Below, piece by piece: positions 27,231 through 35,313 of a stretch of 64,000 nt of DNA (position 1 is its first letter; every line of letters starts with the position of its first letter). Under the pieces are notes generated by a model. It did not search any database and was not told the DNA's origin. It saw only the letters and a program-made list of their open reading frames with translations. This stretch comes from Methylobacterium sp. E-066. Lineage in GTDB: Bacteria > Pseudomonadota > Alphaproteobacteria > Rhizobiales > Beijerinckiaceae. The position numbers and the translations under genes are program-made. Location: positions 39,890 to 103,889 of the forward strand of contig NZ_JAKSYO010000042.1 in assembly GCF_022829635.1 (NCBI RefSeq), read 5' to 3'.

Positions 27231-27797
27231 ATGATGGAACGCCTATCGCGTGCTGCCGCTCTCGCCGCCCTGGTCCTGTTCGATCAGATCAGTCCTGCCC
27301 AGGCAGAACCCCTCGATGTGATCCGTGACTTCATCTGCCAGCCCCTCAGGTCTCGCAATGCCGGCTCGACGCCGCCCATCTCCGCCTTCGGGCCGCCCCG
27401 TCCCAGACACTTCGCGAGCCTGGATGCCCTGCTCAGAGGAGATCCGTTCGCCCGCACGGTGACCTGTTTTGGAGGAGGGTCGGCCTTCCCGGGGTTGCTG
27501 TCGCCGCCGTCCATCGCCTCGGCCACGGCCGGCGCGTCCTATGTGGTCAAGAGCGCCACGTTCGGCGGGGCGGGCGGCGGCTCGCGGGCAGGCGGGCACA
27601 CGGTGACCGGCCCCGTTGCAGCGGCCTCGTACGGGGCTGACGGCGCCTTTGCCGGCCTCTTCTCCCTTGAAGCCGGTTCCGGCGGCCATTCCGGCGGTGC
27701 GCCGGCTCCTGAGATCAACGCGGTGCTGGGTCTCGCCCTGGCGGGAGGCACCGTGGCCTTCCTCCGGCGCAGGCGCCGCGCCCCGGCCGCCTTTTGA
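27231..27797 (+). CDS. Exported protein with PEP-CTERM-like sorting tail (exosortase substrate)
   Basis: A 188-residue protein with a signal peptide (RLSRAAALAALVLFDQISPAQA) and a glycine/serine/alanine-rich middle (SATFGGAGGGSRAGGHTVTG). The C-terminus is a tripartite sorting signal: APEIN motif, a hydrophobic helix AVLGLALAGGTVAFL and a cluster of five arginines. This is the pattern of exosortase substrates (PEP-CTERM and VPEID-type). GGAGGGG precedes ATG 27231. The exosortase gene starts within 10 bases of its stop, so this is very likely its dedicated substrate. Confidence 0.8.
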   Translation: MMERLSRAAALAALVLFDQISPAQAEPLDVIRDFICQPLRSRNAGSTPPISAFGPPRPRHFASLDALLRGDPFARTVTCFGGGSAFPGLLSPPSIASATAGASYVVKSATFGGAGGGSRAGGHTVTGPVAAASYGADGAFAGLFSLEAGSGGHSGGAPAPEINAVLGLALAGGTVAFLRRRRRAPAAF

Positions 27798-27805
27798 GCG
27801 CCCGG

Positions 27806-28690
27806 ATGGCCGGGGTGCTGACACGACCTGGCATGGGCTGGCCGATCGAGGCGGCGCGCGCCGCGAACTGGCCCGTCCAGGCCGCGAGCTGGAACCTGCT
27901 GATCTTCGGCTGCGGCACGGCTGCTTCAGCCGCGTTGCAGCGCCTGCTGCTCGAACCCGACCCGGGCCTCCAGCGCCTCGTCGAACTCAAGTTTGGCGAG
28001 GTGTTCGCCACCCTCGCGACCGCGGCGATCCTCTTCGCGGCGCGGCACCGTAGGCCGGCGCTGACCCGGACCGACCTTGCTATCCTGATCGCCTGTGCGC
28101 TGAGCTGGTTCCTGCCCGAGCCCCACGCGGTCTATGCCGGCATGACGCTGGCCGCGGCCTGGCTCCTCGCCCGGCGCGCCCGGGACTGCGTGCTGGCCGA
28201 TATCGGGCAGATCTGGCTCGCCCTGTCGCTCTGCGAATTGTGGAGCAAGCTCGTCTTCAAGATGTTCTACCACGCCATCGAGCCGTTCGAGGTCGCCGTG
28301 ATGGCCTGGGTCGGGCGCGTCGTCTTCCCTGGGCTGCAGGCGAGCGGTGTCTATCTCAGCGCCCGCCCGGACTGGTCGATCGTCATGCTGGAGGGCTGTT
28401 CGGCCTTCCACAACCTGTCGCTGGCGGCGCTGATCTGGCTGTGCGTGCTCAAGATCGCCGGCCGGGCGGTCACCCGAGGGACGCTCGGCGCCCTGGCGGT
28501 GAGCGCCGTCCTGGTGGTGGCGATCAACATTGCCCGGATCCTGGCGATGCTCCCCTCCGCGGAGGCCTACCGCTACTGGCACGACGGGGCCGGCTCGGTC
28601 ACCGTGGCGCTGGTGTCCGTGGCGGCGTCGCTGCTGCCGATCGTGCTCCAAGTCGAGAGGACGTCGTGCCCACTCGCGCGACCCGCCTGA
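27806..28690 (+). CDS. Exosortase/archaeosortase family membrane protease-like enzyme
   Basis: A polytopic membrane protein with about eight hydrophobic segments. The exosortase triad is visible as Cys in LEGCSAFHNLSLAALIWL, Arg in INIARILAML, and His in YRYWHDGAGS, in the usual order. Exosortases cleave PEP-CTERM-type tails and transfer the protein to surface polysaccharide or lipid. The gene begins directly after the substrate gene (an overlapping TTG at 27794 is an alternative start) and overlaps the EpsI-like gene. The subfamily could not be named with certainty. Confidence 0.82.
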   Translation: MAGVLTRPGMGWPIEAARAANWPVQAASWNLLIFGCGTAASAALQRLLLEPDPGLQRLVELKFGEVFATLATAAILFAARHRRPALTRTDLAILIACALSWFLPEPHAVYAGMTLAAAWLLARRARDCVLADIGQIWLALSLCELWSKLVFKMFYHAIEPFEVAVMAWVGRVVFPGLQASGVYLSARPDWSIVMLEGCSAFHNLSLAALIWLCVLKIAGRAVTRGTLGALAVSAVLVVAINIARILAMLPSAEAYRYWHDGAGSVTVALVSVAASLLPIVLQVERTSCPLARPA

Positions 28691-29175
28691 TCAACGCCGA
28701 CCGGGCGGGGCTGGCCGCCCTGTGCCTGCTGCTCGCCCTCTCGGTGTCGGTGCGGGTCCAGGCCTACGGGAACCCGGCGCCCCCGGAGCCGGCCGACGCG
28801 GTCGCGGTCGATCTCGGGGACGGTGTGGTTCTGCCGCGCGCCGAGGCCGTGCGCCGGCTGGTCTGGACCGGCACCTGCCGGCTGCCGGTGACGGCCGACT
28901 TCGTCGAGCCTTCGCCCCATGGCGCCGACACGTCGCTGGCGGCGCCCCGCGATCCGAATGACCGCGTCGCCTACGTCTATCGGGGCTGGACCCTCGAAGG
29001 TCCCCGGGCCGCGATGCAGCTGAGCGTCCTGTATTTCATGCGCCGGACGGGCGCAGTTCTGGGAATGAACGGGGCCGCAGCGCGGCACGAATGGGCCGTG
29101 AAGCTGGTCGTGCCGGCGGGTTGCGACGCCTCGCCCGAGGAGGCCATGGCCGCACTGCGGCGCATCCGGGGCTAG
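28666..29175 (+). CDS. EpsI-like exosortase-associated protein
   Basis: A 169-residue protein anchored by one N-terminal hydrophobic helix (RAGLAALCLLLALSVSVRVQAYG). The remainder is an extracytoplasmic domain with YRGWTLEGPRAAMQLSVLYFMRRTGAVLGMNG and HEWAVKLVVPAGC. EpsI-type domains follow or fuse to exosortases in many genomes. It starts at GTG 28666, overlapping the exosortase stop by 25 bases after GAGAGG. With the substrate and exosortase it completes a three-gene unit. The similarity to EpsI is moderate and inferred mainly from context. Confidence 0.65.
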   Translation: MPTRATRLINADRAGLAALCLLLALSVSVRVQAYGNPAPPEPADAVAVDLGDGVVLPRAEAVRRLVWTGTCRLPVTADFVEPSPHGADTSLAAPRDPNDRVAYVYRGWTLEGPRAAMQLSVLYFMRRTGAVLGMNGAAARHEWAVKLVVPAGCDASPEEAMAALRRIRG

Positions 29176-29196
29176 AGTCACTCTCCAGACGCGATC

Positions 29197-29829
29197 CTAA
29201 TCCGCGACGATCACCCGGTTCGGCAATTCGTCCGGATCGTGCGGGCCGGCCGGCAGATGCTCGGCCAGGCAGGCGCCGATGCGCTGCACCGCCTCGGTCA
29301 GGCCGCCCTCGATGTCGCCCCGCGCCAGGGCGCGGGTGAGGTCGGCCAGGATCCCGTCCCAGGATTGCGCCGGGATGCGCTGGAGCACGCCGAGATCCGT
29401 GACGATCTCGGCATGGCGCTCGGCCAGCGACAGGTAGAGCAGCACGCCGGTGCGGGACCGGGTCCGGCTCAGGCCCCGGGACCAGAACGCCCGCTGCCCG
29501 GCCTCGCGGGCCCGGGCGCTGCGCAGCCGGCGCGGCACCAGGGCGAGGCGCAGCCGCTCGATCTGGCTCAGCCCCAGGATTGCGGCGACCAGGGCCGCCT
29601 GCGCCAGCAGGATCGCGGTGGCGCTCCAGCCGGTCAGCGCGATCAGCGGCCAGGGCAGGATCAGCGCGGCGATCAGGGCCGTGAGCAGCACCACCGAGCG
29701 GTAGGCGCCCGCCCGCCGGCTGACCATCACGACGATCTCGCCGGACGTGCCGGCTTCGGCCCGGGACACCGCCGCGGCGAGGCGCTCGCGCGCCTCCGGA
29801 GTGAGCACGTCCGCGATCCTACCAGTCAC
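29197..29829 (-). CDS. TPM-domain membrane protein
   Basis: A 210-residue protein with a TPM (Psb32/YgcG-like) fold split by membrane segments. RLAAAVSRAEAGTSGEIVVMVSRRAGAYR opens it, followed by two hydrophobic helices (VVLLTALIAALILPWPLIALTG and ILLAQAALVAAILGLSQI) and then the cytosolic RTRSRTGVLLYLSLAERHAEIVTDLGVLQRI. The GTG at 29829 overlaps the stop of the upstream TPM gene, implying coupling. These proteins often occur with LemA, but their role is not well defined. Confidence 0.78.
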   Translation of the reverse strand: MTGRIADVLTPEARERLAAAVSRAEAGTSGEIVVMVSRRAGAYRSVVLLTALIAALILPWPLIALTGWSATAILLAQAALVAAILGLSQIERLRLALVPRRLRSARAREAGQRAFWSRGLSRTRSRTGVLLYLSLAERHAEIVTDLGVLQRIPAQSWDGILADLTRALARGDIEGGLTEAVQRIGACLAEHLPAGPHDPDELPNRVIVAD

Positions 29830-30619
29830 CCGAGGCTCCCCCGCCGCCCGACGAGCCGCCCCCGCCGGAGAAGCCGCCGCCGGACGATCCGCCATCCGAG
29901 AAGCCGCCGCTCCAGCCACCCGAGCCGGGACCGGGCAGGAACACGATGCCGCCGCCGCGTCCGGCCCGGCCGGTGCCGCCGCGGTTCATGCGCCAGGCCA
30001 CGAACAGCACGATCAGGAACAGGATGACGAAGACCGCGACCTGCGTGGGATCGACTTCGTCGGCGCGGACCTGCGGCTTGCGCTGCCAGTCCTGCGCGTC
30101 CCCCGACAGGATGCCCAGGATCCCGTCGATCCCGGCATCGATCCCGCCGTAATAATCGCCGGTCTTGAACCGCGGCGTGATCGCGCTGGCGATGATCACC
30201 CGGGAGAGCGCGTCGGTGAGCGCGCCTTCGAGGCCGTAACCGACCTCGATCCGCACCTTGCGCTCGCTCGGCGCCACCAGCAGCAGGGCGCCGTTGTTGG
30301 TCTTGGCCTGCCCGAGCTTCCAGTCCCGGAACAGGCGGTTGGCGAAGTCCTCGATGGTCGTGCCCTGGAGGTTGGGCACGGTCGCCACCACGACCTGATC
30401 CGAGGTCTTGTCCTCGTGCGCCTTCAGCTTGGCCTCCAGCGCCTGGCGCTGGTCCGGCGTCAGGATGCCCGCGCCGTCGACCACGCGCCCGGTGAGCGGC
30501 GGGAAGGTCAGGTCGGCGGCCAGCGCCCCGACCGCGTAGACCGCCAGGCACGCGAACAGGACGACCAGGGCGAGGAAGAGCCGCACCAGCGTCCCGGTGC
30601 TCAGGCCCATGAGTCGCAT
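29819..30619 (-). CDS. TPM-domain protein, YgcG family
   Basis: A 266-residue protein. The signal or anchor helix LVRLFLALVVLFACLAVYAVGALAA precedes a TPM domain (LTGRVVDGAGILTPDQRQALEAKLKAHED ... NNGALLLVAPSERKVRIEVGYGLEGALTDALSRVII). A second hydrophobic helix VAVFVILFLIVLFVAW follows, and the tail is extremely glycine/serine rich (GGWSGGFSDGGSSGGG and on to GDW). This is the classic YgcG layout. It lies between LemA and a second TPM protein on the same strand, likely one operon. Confidence 0.9.
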   Translation of the reverse strand: MRLMGLSTGTLVRLFLALVVLFACLAVYAVGALAADLTFPPLTGRVVDGAGILTPDQRQALEAKLKAHEDKTSDQVVVATVPNLQGTTIEDFANRLFRDWKLGQAKTNNGALLLVAPSERKVRIEVGYGLEGALTDALSRVIIASAITPRFKTGDYYGGIDAGIDGILGILSGDAQDWQRKPQVRADEVDPTQVAVFVILFLIVLFVAWRMNRGGTGRAGRGGGIVFLPGPGSGGWSGGFSDGGSSGGGFSGGGGSSGGGGASGDW

Positions 30620-30649
30620 CTACAGGAGCCGCATTGAAACGCGCCGCCT

Positions 30650-31285
30650 CTAGAACTTCACGTTCGGCGGCCGGTCGGCATTCGGGGTCGCCGAGAACGT
30701 CTCCATCGGCTTGGCCTCGGGATAGAGGATCGCGGCGATCCAGCGGCCCGGGATGGTGCGCAGCTCAGTGTTGTAGGCCTGGACCGTGCCGATATAGTCG
30801 CGCCGCGCCACGGCGATGCGGTTCTCGGTGCCTTCGAGCTGCGATTGCAGAGCCAGGAAGTTCTGGTTCGACTTCAGGTCGGGGTATTTTTCCACCGTGA
30901 CCAGCAGCCGCCCGAGCGCGCCCGAAAGCTGGTTCTGGGCGTCCTGGAATTCCTTGAACTTCTGCGGGTCGCTCACCGTCGAGGCGTCGACCTTCACGCT
31001 CGACGCCTTGGCGCGGGCCTCGGTGACGCCGATCAGCACGTCCTTCTCCTGCTGGGCATAGCCCTTCACGGTCTCGACCAGGTTCGGGATCAGGTCGGCC
31101 CGGCGCTGGTACTGGTTCTGCACCTCGCTCCAGGACGACTTGGCCTGCTCCTCCAGGGTCGGCACGCGGTTGATCGCGCCGCAGCCGGAGAGCCCGGTGG
31201 CGACCAGCAGGATCGTGAGCGCGCCGAGAAGGCGCGCCGCCGCGGATGTCGGGCGCAGGGCGCCGGCGTTCAGCATCGAGACCAT
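30650..31285 (-). CDS. LemA family protein (putative lipoprotein)
   Basis: A 211-residue LemA protein: a hydrophobic N-terminus ending in the lipobox-like LSGC, then the long coiled-coil region SSWSEVQNQYQRRADLIPNLVETVKGYAQQEKDVLIGVTEARAKA that defines the family, FLALQSQLEGTENRIAVARRDYIGTVQAYN, and ending in NVKF. It is upstream of the two TPM proteins in one orientation, an arrangement seen in many bacteria. Its function is unknown, possibly related to envelope stress. Confidence 0.93.
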   Translation of the reverse strand: MVSMLNAGALRPTSAAARLLGALTILLVATGLSGCGAINRVPTLEEQAKSSWSEVQNQYQRRADLIPNLVETVKGYAQQEKDVLIGVTEARAKASSVKVDASTVSDPQKFKEFQDAQNQLSGALGRLLVTVEKYPDLKSNQNFLALQSQLEGTENRIAVARRDYIGTVQAYNTELRTIPGRWIAAILYPEAKPMETFSATPNADRPPNVKF

Positions 31286-31481
31286 TCAGGCTAACTCCCG
31301 TCCGGGCCAGGCCCGGTACACCGATCACAGTTCCGAGAGATAAGGGCGCGCCTTGTCAAGGTAAGGGCCTCGGCAACGGGCGGGACAGGTGCGCGTTCGA
31401 GACAGCAGCGTCCCGAACGGTGGTCGGCCTTCGGAAAAGGACGACGCCCGATCCAGGCTTGAAATCACACGGAGACCGGGG

Positions 31482-31868
31482 ATGGATGCAGAACTCGCCG
31501 ACCACGTCAGGGCCGCCGCGGCGGCGGCGCGGCGCCACGCCCTCGCCTTCCGGGCGCCGGCCGACAAGGACGCGCTGCCCTGGTCGGTGATCGAGGCCTT
31601 CGACGCGAAAGTCCGCGGCCATGTCGAGCGCGACAGGCGGATCGAGGAGGAGCGCGACCGGGTGCTGATCGCGGCCGTGAACCTCGCCGAGACCCCCGTC
31701 GAGGAGGGCGAGGACGCGGTCGCGGCGGCCCGGACGCATCTCATCGACGCCATCGACTTTCTGGAGCAGGCGGTCCTGCGCTTCGGCCTGGTCAACCGGC
31801 AGGGGGCGAAGCTCGGTCACGGCACGCACGGCCAGCCGGTCGGCGCCCGGGACTGGCGCGGCCCTTAG
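31482..31868 (+). CDS. Small hypothetical helical protein
   Basis: A 128-residue, highly charged helical protein (MDAELADHVRAAAAAARRHALAF, VERDRRIEEERDRVLIAAVNLAETPVEEGEDAVAAARTHLIDAIDFLEQAVLRFG). No family is recognised. Its stop codon TAG is the first part of a dispersed repeat (TTAGAGCGC). The frame begins upstream but ATG 31482 is preferred. It may be repeat-terminated, as the phnN gene is. Confidence 0.55.
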   Translation: MDAELADHVRAAAAAARRHALAFRAPADKDALPWSVIEAFDAKVRGHVERDRRIEEERDRVLIAAVNLAETPVEEGEDAVAAARTHLIDAIDFLEQAVLRFGLVNRQGAKLGHGTHGQPVGARDWRGP

Positions 31869-31938
31869 AGCGCTCTCCGCCGAAGTGGACACCGGTTCGG
31901 CGTTAGAGAGCGCGGCTAGACAAGGACTGAGAGCCGTT
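31865..31938 (+). repeat. Interspersed repeat, family 3, copy 1
   Basis: Sequence of type TTAGAGCGCTCTCCGCCGAAG ... ACCGGTTCGGCG ... GAGAGCGCG ... CTGAGAGCC. It matches copies at 62454-62524 and 40105-40166. At this copy and at 62454 the TTAG of the repeat supplies the stop codon of the upstream gene. Confidence 0.72.
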
Positions 31939-31996
31939 CCCTGTCGCAACGCGATCGGGAACGGCTCGAAGAGGCCGCGAAGAAAGGATCCTGAGC

Positions 31997-32917
31997 ATTC
32001 GCGAGACGCTTCCCACCGCGGCGACCGTCAGCCGCCTCGACCTCAAGACGCTGCGCCTGTTCGCGGCGATCTGTGAGGCGGGGACGCTCAACGGCGCGGC
32101 GCGTCGAGCGGCGATCGCCCCCTCGGCGGTGAGCAAGCGGCTGGCCGAGCTGGAGCACGCCCTGGGCTGCGCGCTGCTCACCCGCGAGCCGCGGGGCATG
32201 CGCCTGACGCCGGCCGGCGAGACCCTGCTGCATCACACCCGCCGGATGCTGGCGAGCGCCGAGCAGATGGCGCTCGAACTCGCTGAGCACGCGCACGGGG
32301 TGCGCGGCTTCGTGCGGATGCTCGCCAATCTCTCGGCCATCGTCCAGTTCCTGCCCGAGGACCTTCAGGTCTTCCTGGCCGCGCAGGAGCGGATCCGCGT
32401 GGACTTGGCGGAGCGGCCGAGCGGCGGCGTGGTGCTCGGCGTCGAGGAGGGCGTGGCCGATCTCGGGATCTGCGCCGGCGGCACCGATACCCGCTCGCTC
32501 ACCGCCTATCCATATCGCGGCGACCGCCTAGTCCTGGTGATGCCGGCCGACCATCCCTTGAGCGGGCGCGGCGCAATCGCCCTCGCCGACACCCTCGACT
32601 ACGATCATGTCGGCCTGCACGTCGAGAGCTCGATCTACGCGGCCCTGCGGGACGAGGCCCGGCGCCTCGGGCGCCCGCTGCGCCTGCGGATCCACGTGCC
32701 GAGCTTCGACGGGATCTGCCGGATGGCCCAGGCCGGGATGGGCCTCGGCACGATCCCCGAGGGGGTCTACGCCCTGCTCGGTCCGCAGATGCGGCTCGCC
32801 GCGGTGCCGCTGACCGACCCGTGGGCCACGCGGACGCTGACCCTGGTGGTCCGGCCCGGCGCCCTGCCGCCTGCCGCGGCCCTGCTCCTCGACCATCTGC
32901 GCACGGCCGGAGGCTGA
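31997..32917 (+). CDS. LysR-family transcriptional regulator with noncanonical start
   Basis: A LysR regulator of about 306 residues. The DNA-binding winged HTH is complete (LDLKTLRLFAAICEAGTL, then APSAVSKRLAELEHALGCALLTREPRG), followed by the substrate-binding domain. From the stop at 31928 to the GTG at 32129 the frame contains no ATG, GTG or TTG, so the HTH can be made only from a rare start. ATT 31997 lies 8 bases after AGGA, and CTG 31991 is an alternative. A GTG 32129 start would remove the HTH. It probably controls the adjacent CoA-transferase operon. Confidence 0.82.
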   Translation: MRETLPTAATVSRLDLKTLRLFAAICEAGTLNGAARRAAIAPSAVSKRLAELEHALGCALLTREPRGMRLTPAGETLLHHTRRMLASAEQMALELAEHAHGVRGFVRMLANLSAIVQFLPEDLQVFLAAQERIRVDLAERPSGGVVLGVEEGVADLGICAGGTDTRSLTAYPYRGDRLVLVMPADHPLSGRGAIALADTLDYDHVGLHVESSIYAALRDEARRLGRPLRLRIHVPSFDGICRMAQAGMGLGTIPEGVYALLGPQMRLAAVPLTDPWATRTLTLVVRPGALPPAAALLLDHLRTAGG

Positions 32918-33022
32918 ACGTCACCTGCGTTCGCATTCGGAGAACGCAGGCTGGCGCATGACGTTTGGACATCGCCCAACCGCTGGTCGTATCCTTCATG
33001 CAAAGACAGGGAGAGAACGACG

Positions 33023-34216
33023 GTGTCAGGTCCGCTCAGCGGGATCCGTGTGCTGGAACTCGGCCAGCTCATCGCCGCACCCTTCGCTACCAAGCTCCTG
33101 GCCGAGTTCGGTGCCGAGGTGATCAAGGTCGAGTCGCCCGAGGGCGGCGACCCCCTGCGCACCTGGCGCAAGATGCACGGCGACACCTCGCTGTGGTGGT
33201 ATCTCCAGTCGCGCAACAAGAAGTCGATCGCCGTCAACCTCAAGACGCCGGAGGGGCTCGACATCGTCAAGCGCCTCGCTAGCAGCGCCGACGTGGTGGT
33301 CGAGAACTTTAGGCCCGGCGGCCTGGAGAAGCTGGGTCTCGGCTGGGACGTGCTCTCGGTCCTCAACCCCAACCTCACGATGGTCCGCATCTCCGGCTAC
33401 GGCCAGACCGGGCCGTACCGCGACCGGCCGGGCTTCGGCGCCATCGGCGAGGCCATGGGCGGGCTGCGCTACACCACCGGCTCCCCCGACAGCCCCCCGG
33501 CCCGGGTCGGGGTCAGCATCGGCGATACCCTGGCCTCGCTCCACGGCGTGATCGGCGCGCTGATGTCGATCCTCAACGTCAAGGTCAACGGCGGCGCCGG
33601 GCAGGTGGTGGACGTCTCGCTGGTCGAGAGCGTGTTCAACGTCATGGAGAGCCTGGTCCCCGAATACGACCTGCTCGGCGAGATCCGCACCCGCACCGGC
33701 GGCGCGCTGCCCGGCATCACCCCGTCCAACACCTATCCGACCCAGGATGGCGGCTTCGTCGTGATCGCGGGCAACAGCGACCCGATCTTCCGCCGGCTGA
33801 TGAAGGCCATCGGCCGTCCCGACCTCGCCGAGGACCCGCGGATGCGCTCGAACGACGGCCGCTCGCAGCACGCCGCCATGCTCGACGGCGTCATCGGCGA
33901 CTGGTCGAAAGCGCGGAGCGTCGACGACGCCCTGGCTGCCCTCGACGCCGCGGACGTGCCGGCCGGCCGGATCTACTCGGTGGCCGACATCGTCGCCGAT
34001 CCGCACTACCAGGCCCGCGACATGATCCTCCAGGCGGAGCTGCCCGGCGGCACGCAGGTGAAGATGCCCGGCATCGTCCCGAAGCTCTCGGGCACCCCCG
34101 GGACGGTGCGCTGGCAAGGGCCGGCGCTCGGCGCCCATACCGATGCGGTGCTGGCCGATCTCGGCCTCGACGCGAACGCGATCCAGACGCTGCGCGATGC
34201 GGGAGCCGTCAAATGA
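33023..34216 (+). CDS. Family III CoA-transferase (CaiB/BaiF type)
   Basis: A 397-residue class III CoA-transferase. The N-terminal SGIRVLELGQLIAAPFATKLLAEFGAEVIKVESPEGGDPLR, NKKSIAVNLKTPEG and the active-site aspartate in SIGDTLASLHGV are seen, as are VSLVESVFN and the C-terminal QARDMI. It swaps CoA between carboxylic acids and acyl-CoA without ATP. It begins at GTG after GGGAG and overlaps the HMG-CoA lyase gene (ATGA). With that lyase it resembles succinate-hydroxymethylglutarate CoA-transferase (SugCT), or a citramalate/itaconate-type enzyme. Confidence 0.92.
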   Translation: MSGPLSGIRVLELGQLIAAPFATKLLAEFGAEVIKVESPEGGDPLRTWRKMHGDTSLWWYLQSRNKKSIAVNLKTPEGLDIVKRLASSADVVVENFRPGGLEKLGLGWDVLSVLNPNLTMVRISGYGQTGPYRDRPGFGAIGEAMGGLRYTTGSPDSPPARVGVSIGDTLASLHGVIGALMSILNVKVNGGAGQVVDVSLVESVFNVMESLVPEYDLLGEIRTRTGGALPGITPSNTYPTQDGGFVVIAGNSDPIFRRLMKAIGRPDLAEDPRMRSNDGRSQHAAMLDGVIGDWSKARSVDDALAALDAADVPAGRIYSVADIVADPHYQARDMILQAELPGGTQVKMPGIVPKLSGTPGTVRWQGPALGAHTDAVLADLGLDANAIQTLRDAGAVK

Positions 34217-35136
34217 GCGACGACACGATGCTGGTCCAGGAGGTCGCCCCCCGCGACGGCCTCCAGATCGAGGCGGCCTGGATCGAGACCGCCGAGAAAA
34301 TCGCCCTGGTGAACGCGCTCTCGGATGCGGGTTTTTCCCGGATCGAGGTCTCGTCCTTCGTCTCGCCCAAGGCGGTGCCGGCCCTGCGCGACGCCTCCGA
34401 GGTCTTTTCGGGGATCCGCCGCCGGCCCGGCACGGTCTATGTGGCGCTGGTCCCGAACCCGAAGGGGGCCGAGCGGGCCCTCGCCGCCGGGGTCGACGAG
34501 ATCAACCTCGTCGCCTCGGTGAGCGAGACCCACAACCGCGCCAATATGGGCATGAGCCCGGACGACTCGATCGCCGGGTTCTCCCGGATCATGGAGACCG
34601 TGAAGGGCGCGTCGGTCCTGACCAACGCCACGGTGGCGACCGCCTTCGGCTGTCCGTTCGAGGGCGACCAGCCGGTCGACAAGGTGGTCGCGCAGGTGGA
34701 GCGCTATCGCGCGCTCGGCATCACCGGCGTGACGCTGGCCGACACCACCGGCATGGCCAATCCGCGCCAGGTCGAGCGGCTTGTCGCCCGTGTGCTCGCC
34801 ATCGTCCCGGCCGAGCACCTGACGCTGCACTTCCACAACACCCGCGGGGTCGGCCTCGCCAACGTGCTGGCGGCCTGGCAGGCCGGGGCGCGCCGCTTCG
34901 ATGCGGCGCTCGGCGGCCTCGGCGGCTGCCCGTTCGCCCCAGGCGCCACCGGCAACATCTGCACCGAGGATCTGGTCAGCATGGCCCACGAGATGGGCAT
35001 CCGCACCGGCCTCGACCTGTCGGCCTTGATCGCCCTGTCCCGGGACCTGCCGCGGCTCGTCGGCCACGCGGTGCCCGGCCAGGTCGCCAAGGCCGGCCGT
35101 CCCTGCGATCTCCACCCGGTTCCCCGGGCCGCCTGA
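34213..35136 (+). CDS. Hydroxymethylglutaryl-CoA lyase family enzyme
   Basis: A 307-residue TIM-barrel lyase. EVAPRDGLQIE at the N-terminus, IEVSSFVSPKAVPALRD, GITGVTLADTTGMANP, HFHNTRG (metal His) and the signature GGLGGCPFAPGATGN are all present. HMG-CoA lyase splits 3-hydroxy-3-methylglutaryl-CoA to acetoacetate and acetyl-CoA; homologues cleave other branched acyl-CoAs. The gene overlaps the CoA-transferase by 4 bases. Together they would activate and cleave a branched dicarboxylic acid. Confidence 0.93.
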   Translation: MSDDTMLVQEVAPRDGLQIEAAWIETAEKIALVNALSDAGFSRIEVSSFVSPKAVPALRDASEVFSGIRRRPGTVYVALVPNPKGAERALAAGVDEINLVASVSETHNRANMGMSPDDSIAGFSRIMETVKGASVLTNATVATAFGCPFEGDQPVDKVVAQVERYRALGITGVTLADTTGMANPRQVERLVARVLAIVPAEHLTLHFHNTRGVGLANVLAAWQAGARRFDAALGGLGGCPFAPGATGNICTEDLVSMAHEMGIRTGLDLSALIALSRDLPRLVGHAVPGQVAKAGRPCDLHPVPRAA

Positions 35137-35159
35137 GCGAAGGGCGGGCTTAGCCCGAT

Positions 35160-35222
35160 GCATCGGGGGCTCCGCCCCCGAACCCCGCCAAAGGGCTGAG
35201 CCCTTTGGAAACCCGTGACTTG
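35160..35222 (-). repeat. Interspersed hairpin repeat, family 2, copy 2
   Basis: On the minus strand it reads TTTCCAAAGGGCTCAGCCCTTTGGCGGGG, matching the first hairpin and flank of the element after purF (8250-8352) in inverted orientation. It lies just after the HMG-CoA lyase gene, and its stem (CCAAAGGG/CCCTTTGG) could work as a terminator for that operon before the MFS gene. Confidence 0.7.
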
Positions 35223-35313
35223 AGACACCGCGTGATGAAACCGCCCACCTGAAGGCGGTCCCACGCAGCTGCCCCCCGTCTTCGACGGGCGGACCTATCG
35301 AGGGAGGAACACG

